This document shows, one piece after another, positions 1 to 7,010 of a stretch of 24,317 nt of DNA (its first letter is position 1; each line of letters begins with the position of its first letter). Made by a program: the position numbers and the translations under genes. Under the pieces are notes generated by a model. The model was not told the DNA's origin and did no database searches. It saw only the letters and a program-made list of their open reading frames with translations. Source of the DNA: Anaerolineales bacterium (lineage in GTDB: Bacteria; Chloroflexota; Anaerolineae; Anaerolineales; Villigracilaceae); contig JADGQD010000006.1 in NCBI GenBank assembly GCA_017882065.1, positions 1 to 24,317 of the forward strand. Reading direction: 5' to 3'.

Positions 1-723
1 TTGCAAGAGTGCGATGCGATTATCGAAGCCGCCAGGCAAAATAGTGTGTTCCTGCAGCTTGGTTTTATGCGACGTTTTGATCCCGAATTTGCGGCGGCCG
101 CCAGTCGGATCGAGGCAGGTGAAATTGGGCAACCCATGATGATCAAATCGCTCACCCACGGTCCCGGGCTCCCCCCAGCTTGGGCGAGAGACTTGCACAC
201 CTCTAACGGGATGTTGGCAGAAGTCAACAGCCATGATTGGGACTGTACGCGCTGGTTGATGGGCTCCGATTATGAGCGGGTCTACGTCGAAGTAGCGAAT
301 TTTAAAGGTCTGGCTTACAATGTAGACACCGAGCACTTTTACGACAACGTCCTGGTCAATATTCGTTTCGAAAATGGGGGCCTCGGCAGCATTTCCGGGG
401 TTTGCCCGTGTGGATATGGGTACGATGCGCGGGTTGAAATCGTCGGTGAAAAGGGAATCATGCAGATCGGCGAGCTGAAAAGCCAGGCGATGGTGGTGTG
501 CACCAATCGTGACCAGGGATTGATTACTCCCATCTACCGCACCTGGCCCGAGCGGTTCGAGTGGGCTTACATTCGCGAGTTGAGCCATTTCGCAGATTGC
601 ATCCGCACCGGCAACCCGCCCAAAGTGGGCGGCGATGAAGGACGTTGGGCGGTGGCCGGCGTTCTGGCCGGCACACGCTCCATGCTCGAAGAACGCCCGG
701 TATATCTGAAGGAAATTTTGTAA
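1..723 (+). CDS. Gfo/Idh/MocA family oxidoreductase, 5'-partial
   Basis: NAD(P)-dependent sugar or cyclitol dehydrogenase of the Gfo/Idh/MocA family; the reading frame is open from the first base, so the N-terminal Rossmann nucleotide-binding part lies outside the window and the TTG at position 1 is not taken as a start. What remains (240 residues) is the tail of the Rossmann domain (LGFMRRFDPEF) and the C-terminal substrate domain with the family segment SHDWDCTRWLMG, whose His and Asp are the usual active-site pair. The C-terminal segments SHFADCIRTGNPP and GRWAVAGVLAGTRSM are typical of inositol 2-dehydrogenase-like members. The Zn-alcohol dehydrogenase starts 17 bases after the stop, so the two are co-transcribed. 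Substrate cannot be told from the sequence; myo-inositol, scyllo-inositol and aldoses are all possible. Confidence 0.85.
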   Translation: MQECDAIIEAARQNSVFLQLGFMRRFDPEFAAAASRIEAGEIGQPMMIKSLTHGPGLPPAWARDLHTSNGMLAEVNSHDWDCTRWLMGSDYERVYVEVANFKGLAYNVDTEHFYDNVLVNIRFENGGLGSISGVCPCGYGYDARVEIVGEKGIMQIGELKSQAMVVCTNRDQGLITPIYRTWPERFEWAYIRELSHFADCIRTGNPPKVGGDEGRWAVAGVLAGTRSMLEERPVYLKEIL

Positions 724-740
724 CCTTTTTAGGAGAGAAT

Positions 741-1784
741 ATGCTTGCCCTGGTCTATCACGGCCCCATGGATCTCCGTGTAGAAGAAATCCCTACCCCT
801 GAAATCGGACCAGACGAAATCTTGCTGAAAGTCCACAGCGCCAGTATTTGCGGCACGGACATGCGCATCTACCACGGCGGCCACCGCAAATATCCGGTCG
901 GTACGGTCCGAATTCCGGGTCACGAGCTGGTTGGCGAAATCACACAGGTGGGCAGCCGCGTCAAAGATTTCACTGCCGGACAGTGTGTTTTTGTGGCGCC
1001 CAACATTGGCTGCGGACATTGCCGGCAGTGCATTTCGGGCAACAACAACCGCTGCGCCAATTACCAGGCCATTGGGATTACTATGGATGGCGGTTTCGCG
1101 GAGTTTATGCGCATCCCAGCCGCATTTATAAGGCAGGGGAATTTATTCCACGTCGGCGACGACGTAGACCCCGGTGTGGCCGCGCTGACCGAGCCTTTTG
1201 CCTGCGTTCTGCGCGGTCAGGAGCCGCTGCACATCCGTGCAGGGGAGACTGTGCTGGTGATAGGCGCCGGACCGATTGGGATCATGCATGCTAAACTGGC
1301 GCGGTTAAATGGCGCGGGTAAGATCCTGGTCAGTGAATACAATGCTGCGCGTGCGGCGCAAGCTGCCGAGCTAGGCGTCGACCGGGTGATTGTCCCTACC
1401 CAGGAAGACCTGGCTGAGGTCATTCAGGAAGAAACCGGCGGCGAAGGAGCGGACGTGATTATCGTCGCCGCGCCAGCCCATTCCGCCCAGGAACAGGCGC
1501 TCTCGCTGGCGAGCATTGGTGGGCGGATCAATTTCTTCGGCGGGCTGCCGAAAGATCGCCCAACCATCCAGTTTGACTCCAACCTTGTCCATTATAAAGA
1601 GTTGATGGTTACCGCTACCACAGCTTGCAGCACACAGGACTGCTGGCGGGCATCCGAGATCATTAATTCCAAACGGGTCGACCTTTCTCCACTCATCAGC
1701 AGCCGTTTCCCATTGAAAGAGGCACTGCAAGCTTTTGCTAGCATGGAAGAGGAAAAAGGACTTAAAGTCCTATTAGAACCTTAA
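741..1784 (+). CDS. Zinc-dependent medium-chain alcohol dehydrogenase (polyol/threonine dehydrogenase-like)
   Basis: Predicted NAD(P)-dependent oxidation of a secondary alcohol on a polyol, cyclitol or sugar acid in the cytoplasm. The 347-residue protein has catalytic zinc ligands Cys37 (SICGTD) and His61-Glu62 (PGHE), a complete structural zinc site Cys91, Cys94, Cys97, Cys105, and a Rossmann motif IGAGPIGIMHA. The start chosen is the ATG at 741, directly after an AGGAGAG Shine-Dalgarno at 731-737; the frame is open further upstream but that part overlaps the preceding gene. A Gfo/Idh dehydrogenase followed by a zinc dehydrogenase recalls the IolG-IolM order of the Thermotoga inositol pathway (established elsewhere), but the later enzymes of that pathway are not seen here. 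Substrate remains open; sorbitol- or L-threonine-type activity is also possible. Confidence 0.9.
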   Translation: MLALVYHGPMDLRVEEIPTPEIGPDEILLKVHSASICGTDMRIYHGGHRKYPVGTVRIPGHELVGEITQVGSRVKDFTAGQCVFVAPNIGCGHCRQCISGNNNRCANYQAIGITMDGGFAEFMRIPAAFIRQGNLFHVGDDVDPGVAALTEPFACVLRGQEPLHIRAGETVLVIGAGPIGIMHAKLARLNGAGKILVSEYNAARAAQAAELGVDRVIVPTQEDLAEVIQEETGGEGADVIIVAAPAHSAQEQALSLASIGGRINFFGGLPKDRPTIQFDSNLVHYKELMVTATTACSTQDCWRASEIINSKRVDLSPLISSRFPLKEALQAFASMEEEKGLKVLLEP

Positions 1785-1794
1785 ATATTAAGGT
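1778..1794. repeat. 7-bp palindrome over the stop of the zinc dehydrogenase
   Basis: ACCTTAA (1778-1784) and TTAAGGT (1788-1794) form a perfect inverted repeat with a 3-base spacer; the TAA of the upstream gene is inside it. It lies at the start of the 57-base gap before the isomerase gene. It could be a weak hairpin or a protein-binding site; it is too AT-rich and lacks the T-run needed to call a terminator. Confidence 0.3.
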
Positions 1795-1841
1795 CTCACT
1801 CCCCTCAACAAATCCCTTCAAACATTTCTGACGAGGTAATT

Positions 1842-2441
1842 ATGAATAATGTCCCCTTTGCGATCGCAATCAAGTTCCCGGAAATCATCCCAGGGATGTA
1901 CGACAGTCACATCCTACGCAAGTTATCGTCGATGCAGGGCCAGTTCTTGGATGAACAGGCATTTACTCAGACCCTTTCCCAGGAGGACTTATTACTTTAT
2001 GAAGTTTATAATTTCGAGCGACCAAAACTGGGCGGTGAGTTAGACAGCGGATTGTCGATCCTCCACCCTGGGAAGGTTGGCCAGGAATACTTCATGACCA
2101 AGGGGCATTTTCATACCGTGTTGGAGACGGCGGAGGTCTATTATTGTCTCAAGGGGAAAGGCGTCATGGTCATGGAAACACCTGAGGGGGAATGGGATGT
2201 TAAAGAACTTACTCCAGGCGTGGTCCTTTACGTTCCTCCCCGTTGGGCGCATCGCTCCGTAAACACCGGTAACGATGAGGATTTGATTACTTTTTTCGTT
2301 TATCCAGCCATCGCTGGCCATAATTATGGAGATATAGAATTACAGGGCTTCCGCAAATTAATCCTCGACTCGGGAAATGGCCCTGAAATCGTGGATAACC
2401 CGCGCTGGCAGGCGCCCGAGGTACGTCACAATGGATCTTAA
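1842..2441 (+). CDS. pgiA: Cupin-type (archaeal-type) glucose-6-phosphate isomerase
   Basis: Interconverts glucose 6-phosphate and fructose 6-phosphate using a metal-containing cupin barrel (PF06560), unrelated to the common SIS-domain PGI. In this 199-residue protein the metal ligands can be placed as His89, His91 (TKGHFH), Glu98 (TAEVY) and His137 (PPRWAHR), each one residue on from the known Pyrococcus furiosus ligands H88, H90, E97 and H136. The surrounding blocks GQEYFMTKGHFH, LKGKGVMVMETPEG, LYVPPRWAHRSVNTG and YPAIAGHNYG are the family hallmarks. A GAGG Shine-Dalgarno at 1833-1836 precedes the ATG. The 3' end overlaps the next gene by 11 bases, suggesting translational coupling. Inside an oxidation/aldolase operon it may act on another phosphosugar or free sugar; sequence alone cannot settle that. 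Confidence 0.85.
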   Translation: MNNVPFAIAIKFPEIIPGMYDSHILRKLSSMQGQFLDEQAFTQTLSQEDLLLYEVYNFERPKLGGELDSGLSILHPGKVGQEYFMTKGHFHTVLETAEVYYCLKGKGVMVMETPEGEWDVKELTPGVVLYVPPRWAHRSVNTGNDEDLITFFVYPAIAGHNYGDIELQGFRKLILDSGNGPEIVDNPRWQAPEVRHNGS

Positions 2442-3396
2442 GCAATGTCGATTGTTGGTTACCCCAACGTCCTATGCCAGGTCTGATTCGCGCATGCGCA
2501 GCTCGATCATCGAACAATGCGGCAAGGTGATCTTCAACGACACAGGCAAACCTCTATCCGCAGCCGACCTGGCCAGACTGCTGCCCGGTATAGATGGTTA
2601 TATTGCCGGAGTCGACGAGGTAAATGCGTCTGCGCTGGAGCACGCCGACCGGCTGAAAGTGATCTCTCGCTACGGTGTGGGTGTGGATAACGTCGACCTG
2701 GACACCGCCCGCAACCGCGGAATCATCGTAACCAATACTCCCGGTGCAAACGCCATTTCCGTTGCCGAGCTGACTATTGGGTTGATTCTTTCCTTGGCGC
2801 GCCATATCCCGGAGGCCACCCAGGCTACCCGCCAATGCGGCTGGCCGCGACTATCCGGAATCGCTCTGTACCGCAAAACGGTGGGCCTGGTGGGACTGGG
2901 AATGATCGGCAAGCACGTTGCGAAAAGGCTGAAGAATTTTGAATGCCAGGTGCTCGCCTATGACATCCAACCAGACCAGCCCTTTGCGAAGGAATGGCAG
3001 GTCGATCTGGTGGGCCTGGAGACTCTGCTGCAAAGCTCGGATTTTGTGTCGCTGCACTTGTCGTCCAACGCGGCTACGCGCGGGTTGGTGGACGACGCGT
3101 TCCTGGCCCGGATGAAGAAAGGTGCTTTCCTGGTCAATACTTCTCGCGGCGATTGCATCGATGAAGCTGCCCTAATCCGCTCGATCGAGCAAGGCCACCT
3201 GCGCGGAGCGGCACTGGACGTCTTCAGCCACGAGCCGCCCAATGCCGGCAGCCCCTTGTTGAAGATGGAACAAATTATCGTCACCCCGCATACGGGCGCA
3301 CATACCGATGACGCCATGAATGCCATGGGGTGGATGTCAACCGAAGACTGCCTGGCCGTTTTGCAAGGCCTCGAGCCCCGTTATCGTGTGGTCTGA
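2431..3396 (+). CDS. D-isomer-specific 2-hydroxyacid dehydrogenase (phosphoglycerate dehydrogenase-like)
   Basis: Predicted NAD-dependent reduction of a 2-ketoacid or oxidation of a 2-hydroxyacid. The 321-residue protein has the split catalytic domain, the nucleotide motif GLGMIG (155-160), an Asp at 178 typical of NAD preference, and the catalytic triad Arg239 (NTSRG), Glu268 (HEPP) and His287 (TPHTG). Other family marks are SRYGVGVDNVDL and NTPGANAISVAE. It lacks the C-terminal ACT or ASB domains of many serine-pathway SerA enzymes. The ATG at 2431 was chosen because GAGG lies at 2418-2421 and the first residues align with short family members; the frame is open a further 18 codons upstream. 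Its place between an isomerase and a KDPG aldolase argues for a role in sugar-acid breakdown rather than serine synthesis (inference). Confidence 0.88.
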   Translation: MDLKQCRLLVTPTSYARSDSRMRSSIIEQCGKVIFNDTGKPLSAADLARLLPGIDGYIAGVDEVNASALEHADRLKVISRYGVGVDNVDLDTARNRGIIVTNTPGANAISVAELTIGLILSLARHIPEATQATRQCGWPRLSGIALYRKTVGLVGLGMIGKHVAKRLKNFECQVLAYDIQPDQPFAKEWQVDLVGLETLLQSSDFVSLHLSSNAATRGLVDDAFLARMKKGAFLVNTSRGDCIDEAALIRSIEQGHLRGAALDVFSHEPPNAGSPLLKMEQIIVTPHTGAHTDDAMNAMGWMSTEDCLAVLQGLEPRYRVV

Positions 3397-3414
3397 AATT
3401 TCAGGATCAATACT

Positions 3415-4068
3415 ATGAAAACCAAAGAAGAAACTATCCAAAAAATCAAGTCCCTTGGACTGCTGGCAGTTATCCGCGGCCCATCCGTAAAAGTTACCCT
3501 GTCCATGGTGGATGCCCTCGTAGCGGGGGGCGTTACCGGGATCGAGGTTACTTATTCGACGCCCCAGGCGGAAGACGTGGTTAAGTCCCTGGCTGACCGC
3601 TACGGCGATGAGATTGTCCTGGGTATGGGGACACTAACCCGCCCCGAACAGGCCGAGGCTTCTCGCCAGGCTGGCGCTTCTTTCCTCGTCAGCCCGATCT
3701 GCCAGGTAGAGCTCGTAAAAGCGATGGTAGACACCGGACTGGCGGTCATGACCGGCGCGTTGACGCCCAGTGAAGTTTTCCAGGCCTACGAGCTTGGATC
3801 GGATATTGTAAAAATCTTCCCCGGTTCGCTCACCGGTCCGAGTTACATCAAAGCCCTACGCGGGCCGTTCCCCAATATCCCCATGATGCCTACCGGGGGA
3901 GTCAGCCTGGAAAATATTGGCGATTGGTTTGCCGCCGGCGCGGTCGCGGTCGGCGCCGGGAGCGAACTTTGCCCGAAAAAGCTGGTAGAAGCGGGAGAAT
4001 TCAATAAAATTTCTGAAAATGCCCGCCGCTTTGTTGAAGCGATCGACAAAGCCCGCAAACCAAAATGA
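3415..4068 (+). CDS. KDPG/KHG aldolase (first copy)
   Basis: Class I aldolase of the Eda/KdgA family, cleaving 2-keto-3-deoxy-6-phosphogluconate (or a related 2-keto-3-deoxy acid) to pyruvate plus an aldehyde. The 217-residue protein has the Schiff-base lysine Lys133 in DIVKIFPG, Glu44 in IEVTYSTP, Arg21 in AVIRGPS, and the phosphate/pyruvate loop MMPTGGV. A second aldolase at 10299-10952 is about 65% identical by hand alignment and has the same length, so the two are clear paralogues serving two oppositely oriented operons. It begins 18 bases after the hydroxyacid dehydrogenase. With no KDG kinase or sugar-acid dehydratase in this operon, its actual substrate here may differ from KDPG. Confidence 0.92.
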   Translation: MKTKEETIQKIKSLGLLAVIRGPSVKVTLSMVDALVAGGVTGIEVTYSTPQAEDVVKSLADRYGDEIVLGMGTLTRPEQAEASRQAGASFLVSPICQVELVKAMVDTGLAVMTGALTPSEVFQAYELGSDIVKIFPGSLTGPSYIKALRGPFPNIPMMPTGGVSLENIGDWFAAGAVAVGAGSELCPKKLVEAGEFNKISENARRFVEAIDKARKPK

Positions 4069-4160
4069 GGCTTTCTGGAAGCCTTTGCGTAGCACTCCCG
4101 GATTTGGAAGTGTCCCACATCCGGGAACTTTCACAAAATCAACCATTTGGAGAGAACTCA
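4069..4160 (+). other. 92-base gap in the operon with two hairpins
   Basis: The gap between the aldolase and the shikimate-dehydrogenase-like gene holds a short stem GGCTT (4069-4073) with AAGCC (4079-4083), immediately after the aldolase stop, and an 8-bp perfect stem TCCCGGAT (4096-4103) with ATCCGGGA (4119-4126). Neither is followed by a clear run of T. They may protect or attenuate the message between the two genes. A Shine-Dalgarno GGAGAG at 4149-4154 serves the next gene. Confidence 0.4.
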
Positions 4161-5126
4161 ATGACGGAAATTGCATTTCAAAAAGCACTGCAAAAGCCAA
4201 AGTTGGCGCCAACTTTCTATTTTATTGGCGTGACTACCGGCAAATCCTCGATCATGAAGGTCTTCCCGCTGTGGATGAAAGAGCTGGGGCGGCCCGATAT
4301 CGTGATCGAAGGGATAAATTGCAAAATCCACGATGACCCACAGGTTTACTGTCGGATCGTCGCATTTATCAAGGCAGACCCGAATTCGCTGGGCGGCCTG
4401 GTGACAACCCACAAGATAGACCTGTATGCTGCTTCTCATAACCTGTTCGATTATTTCGACCGCTATACCCAGATCACGGGCGAAATTTCCTGCATCTCGA
4501 AGAACGAAGGCAGGCTGGAAGGGCATGCCAAAGACCCGATCACGGCCGGGTTGAGCATGGATGCAATCGTGAGCAAGGGTTATTTTGGCAGGACCGGCGC
4601 CGAGGTGCTGATCATGGGCGCGGGAGGTTCGTCGGTAGCCACCATGCTGCACCTGATGGACAAGCCTGACCCGAGCGACCGGCCGCGCCGCGTGGTTATC
4701 GTCAACCGTAGCCTGCCCAATCTGGAGCACATGCGCGAGATGGTGGTTGCGCATGGCACGGATATCGAGGTCAGTTATGTCCACAACCAGGACCCGGTCA
4801 AAAACGATGAGATCATGTCCAGGCTGCCGGATTACAGCATCGTCATCAATGCCACCGGCATGGGCAAGGATACACCCGGCAGTCCCTTTACCCACGCCGG
4901 CCTCTTCCCCAGGCATGGTATCGCTTGGGAATTCAACTACCGCGGCGAGCTGGACTTCATGCACCAGGCCCTGGCCCAGGGTGAAAGCCGCCAGGTGAAG
5001 GTCGAAGACGGCTGGGTCTATTTCCTGCATGGCTGGACCCAGGTCATCGCCCAGGTGCTGCACATCGACCTGACGCCCGAGCTTTTCGAGCGCCTGGATG
5101 TGCTGGCCTCGACGGTGCGCAGGTAA
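4161..5126 (+). CDS. Shikimate dehydrogenase-like (AroE-fold) NAD(P) oxidoreductase
   Basis: A 321-residue protein with the two-domain AroE layout: an N-terminal substrate-binding domain and a C-terminal nucleotide domain with GAGGSS (153-158). The catalytic pair of the family is kept: Lys85 in LVTTHK and Asp125 in GHAKDPITAG. The usual SLSP substrate motif is replaced by GKSSIMKVF, and GAVNT by GEISCIS, so the ligand is probably not shikimate. It is longer than typical AroE (about 270-290 residues) by an N-terminal extension and a long loop around NKPDPSDRPRR-type residues near 167-175. The ATG at 4161 follows GGAGAG at 4149-4154. Its neighbours are sugar-catabolic, not aromatic-amino-acid genes, so it is better read as a cyclitol- or sugar-acid-oxidising paralogue (inference). 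A quinate/shikimate catabolic role is the main alternative. Confidence 0.75.
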   Translation: MTEIAFQKALQKPKLAPTFYFIGVTTGKSSIMKVFPLWMKELGRPDIVIEGINCKIHDDPQVYCRIVAFIKADPNSLGGLVTTHKIDLYAASHNLFDYFDRYTQITGEISCISKNEGRLEGHAKDPITAGLSMDAIVSKGYFGRTGAEVLIMGAGGSSVATMLHLMDKPDPSDRPRRVVIVNRSLPNLEHMREMVVAHGTDIEVSYVHNQDPVKNDEIMSRLPDYSIVINATGMGKDTPGSPFTHAGLFPRHGIAWEFNYRGELDFMHQALAQGESRQVKVEDGWVYFLHGWTQVIAQVLHIDLTPELFERLDVLASTVRR

Positions 5127-5146
5127 ATAAAAGGAAAATAAAAAAG

Positions 5147-6472
5147 ATGAAGGCTAAACTGGTTCCGATCTATTTTGAAACCGCCGAAGACCCTGATTTT
5201 ACCCGGCAGGTGGAAGCGTTAATAAACCTCTTGAAGGATGAGGCTGAAATCCTCAAGCCGGTTGCCCTGGGGGAGCGGGTACCGCAGGCCGATGCGGTGG
5301 TGTTCCCGCAGATGCTGGGCGACGCTTACCGGGTGGCAGAGAAGATCAGAGCGATCTCCATTCCCAGGCTGGTGATCACCTCGGAATTTGGCACCGTATC
5401 GATGTGGGACTGGGAGATCAACGACTATTTACACTCCAAAGGTATCGAAGTCATCGCTCCCTACAATATCGAACAGACCCGAATTATCTGCAAGGCGCTG
5501 GCTCTTAAAAGGGAGCTGGCTGAGACCCACTTTATCGTGTATCAAGACAACCCCGGTGAAGGGTTTCAAGCCAGCATCTTCAAGCGCTTTTACTGGTGGG
5601 AAGATGAATGCACTCAGCGGATGAAGGAAAAATTCGGGGTTCAGATCCTGAAGAAAAGTTTCAAGACTCTGGGCGAAACAGCCAGGCAGATTCCTGACCG
5701 TGAGGCCGAAGCGGTCTGGGAAGCATGGCAATCCAGGCTACCTGTTGGCGAACTATCTAAAAGGGCGTTCTATAGCGCCATCAAGCAGTACCTGGCTGTA
5801 AAACAGGACCTCGTCCGGGATCCCAGCATCAAGGCAGCGGGGATCAACTGCTTGAACGAATCGCAATTTTCAGACACGACCCCCTGCCTGGCCTGGAACA
5901 TGCTCTTCGAAGAGAGCGGGCTTGTCTGGGGCTGTGAGGCGGATACCGTCTCAATGCTGACCAAAGTCCTCATTCATCACACGTTGGGAGTGCCGGTTAT
6001 GATGTCCAATATGTACCCCTTCCCCATGGGCATGGCAGCCACCAAACACGAGCGGATTCCACATTTCCCGGACGTTGGCGAAGGATCCGAGAACTATATC
6101 CTGATCGCCCATTGTGGATATTTGGGCGTTTTACCGCAATCTTTCTCTACCGAATGGACGCTGCGCAAGAAAGTGCTTGCCATCGTGGATGAGAATGCGA
6201 CCGCCATCGACGCGCGACTGCCTGTGGGCGAGGTTACGCTGATAAAAATCGACTCTTCTTTCAACAAAATTGTGGTTGTCGAAGGCGAGATCAAGGGGTA
6301 CGCCCAGTTCCCTGGGTCCGACTGCCTGAATGGGGCTTTGATTAAAGTGCCGGACGGCCACAGGTTGATGACTCAATTGCCGTCCCATCATTTCATCATT
6401 TCCACGGGGCGCAACCTCCCGAACATCGAAAACCTGGCAAAGATCTTTGGGATGGGCGTAGAGGTGATCTGA
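5147..6472 (+). CDS. L-fucose/L-arabinose isomerase-like protein
   Basis: A 441-residue protein related to the FucI/AraA aldose-ketose isomerase superfamily. Recognisable blocks are GINCLNESQFSDTTPCLAW followed by GLVWGCEAD (middle), the HCG segment in LIAHCGY, and the C-terminal beta-barrel part beginning LPVGEVTLIKID with VVVEGEI. Superfamily members bind a divalent metal through acidic residues and a histidine; the acidic residues of LNESQFSD and CEAD and the His of the HCG block are candidates, but I cannot place all ligands with certainty. It is much shorter than FucI (about 590 residues) and closer to AraA in length. The gene follows the AroE-like gene by 20 bases with an AAAGGAAA Shine-Dalgarno and is the last of the operon. 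It may be an isomerase of an unusual sugar or sugar acid; exact activity unknown. Confidence 0.7.
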   Translation: MKAKLVPIYFETAEDPDFTRQVEALINLLKDEAEILKPVALGERVPQADAVVFPQMLGDAYRVAEKIRAISIPRLVITSEFGTVSMWDWEINDYLHSKGIEVIAPYNIEQTRIICKALALKRELAETHFIVYQDNPGEGFQASIFKRFYWWEDECTQRMKEKFGVQILKKSFKTLGETARQIPDREAEAVWEAWQSRLPVGELSKRAFYSAIKQYLAVKQDLVRDPSIKAAGINCLNESQFSDTTPCLAWNMLFEESGLVWGCEADTVSMLTKVLIHHTLGVPVMMSNMYPFPMGMAATKHERIPHFPDVGEGSENYILIAHCGYLGVLPQSFSTEWTLRKKVLAIVDENATAIDARLPVGEVTLIKIDSSFNKIVVVEGEIKGYAQFPGSDCLNGALIKVPDGHRLMTQLPSHHFIISTGRNLPNIENLAKIFGMGVEVI

Positions 6473-6760
6473 CCTGGCGGTCAAAGAGCGTGACCTGAGT
6501 GGACAGCAACTCCTTTCGGTTCTGTGCCTTAAGGGGGGCGGGTTACAAACCCGCCGTGAGCAAGGAGACTGTAGACCTACCGTGAGCCAGGCAGCCTTCT
6601 CAATGGCGGAATATGTTTGGACCTGTTTCAGTAGGTTTGGGGCAGGGTTCAGCCTTGGGTCTGTCCAAAAAGTGTTGAAAAAAGAAAACCAGCCCCCTTG
6701 CTGTCTATTCAGTATGAAGGTGTTCGAATACTGGCTGGATAGCAAGGGTTTCGCTTTGAG
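6473..6760. other. Non-coding stretch after the first operon
   Basis: No credible gene was found in this stretch. It contains a perfect 8-bp inverted repeat and a short direct repeat (CCGTGAGC at 6554-6561 and 6580-6587). No T-run follows the hairpin, so a canonical intrinsic terminator for the + operon is not evident. Open frames on both strands here have no recognisable motifs. Confidence 0.5.
6537..6555. repeat. REP-like palindrome
   Basis: GGCGGGTT (6537-6544) pairs perfectly with AACCCGCC (6548-6555) around a 3-base loop ACA. The shape and composition are those of small extragenic palindromes common in Chloroflexota-type genomes (from memory, not searched). It lies 65 bases after the operon's last stop codon and could also help stabilise the mRNA 3' end. 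Confidence 0.55.
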
Positions 6761-6789
6761 CGAGGTACATGCGGCGTGCCTGATATTGA

Positions 6790-7010
6790 TTCACCAAACG
6801 CAGCATGGTTTTCGACGGATCCTGGTGCAATCGGCGGAAGAACTGGCAGCGCAACTGGTACGAGTTGGGCTGGAGCGACGAGGCAAGCTTCCACACGCTG
6901 GGGCGCGGCGAGACGCGCTACTGTCCACCGAAGTGACGAAAGGGTTTACCGGCGTATATTTCGGTGTATGCCACGGGCAACGCCCAACGGACGCTGCCCT
7001 CCATGAACCA
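6790..7010 (+). pseudogene. Decayed GH43-like glycosidase C-terminal fragment
   Basis: Three short stretches in different + frames line up as one protein segment. ELGWSDEASFHTLGRGETRY is read in frame from about 6862 to 6921, continues as LLSTEVTKGFTGVYFGV one frame over (about 6918-6969), then VYATGNAQ in the first frame again (about 6965-6990). The order GRGETRY / STEV-GFTGVYFG / YATGN is that of the C-terminal part of family 43 beta-xylosidase/arabinofuranosidase proteins as I remember them. At least two frameshifts and an upstream stop (TGA at 6787-6789) show that it is dead. The N-terminal catalytic domain is absent. The assignment rests on motif memory only; another glycosidase family with a similar C-terminal jelly-roll is possible. 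Confidence 0.45.

Noticed and set aside
4158..5063. 301-codon open frame on the - strand opposite the AroE-like gene
   Set aside because: Antisense shadow of a gene with clear family motifs and a ribosome-binding site; no motif of its own.
6537..6555. Possible terminator of the first operon
   Set aside because: The stem is strong but no T-run follows on either strand; treated as a REP-like palindrome instead.
6705..6896. Short - strand open frame ending in PVFEHLHTE
   Set aside because: Looks slightly protein-like at its end but overlaps the GH43-like remnant on the other strand and lacks a ribosome-binding site and any known motif.
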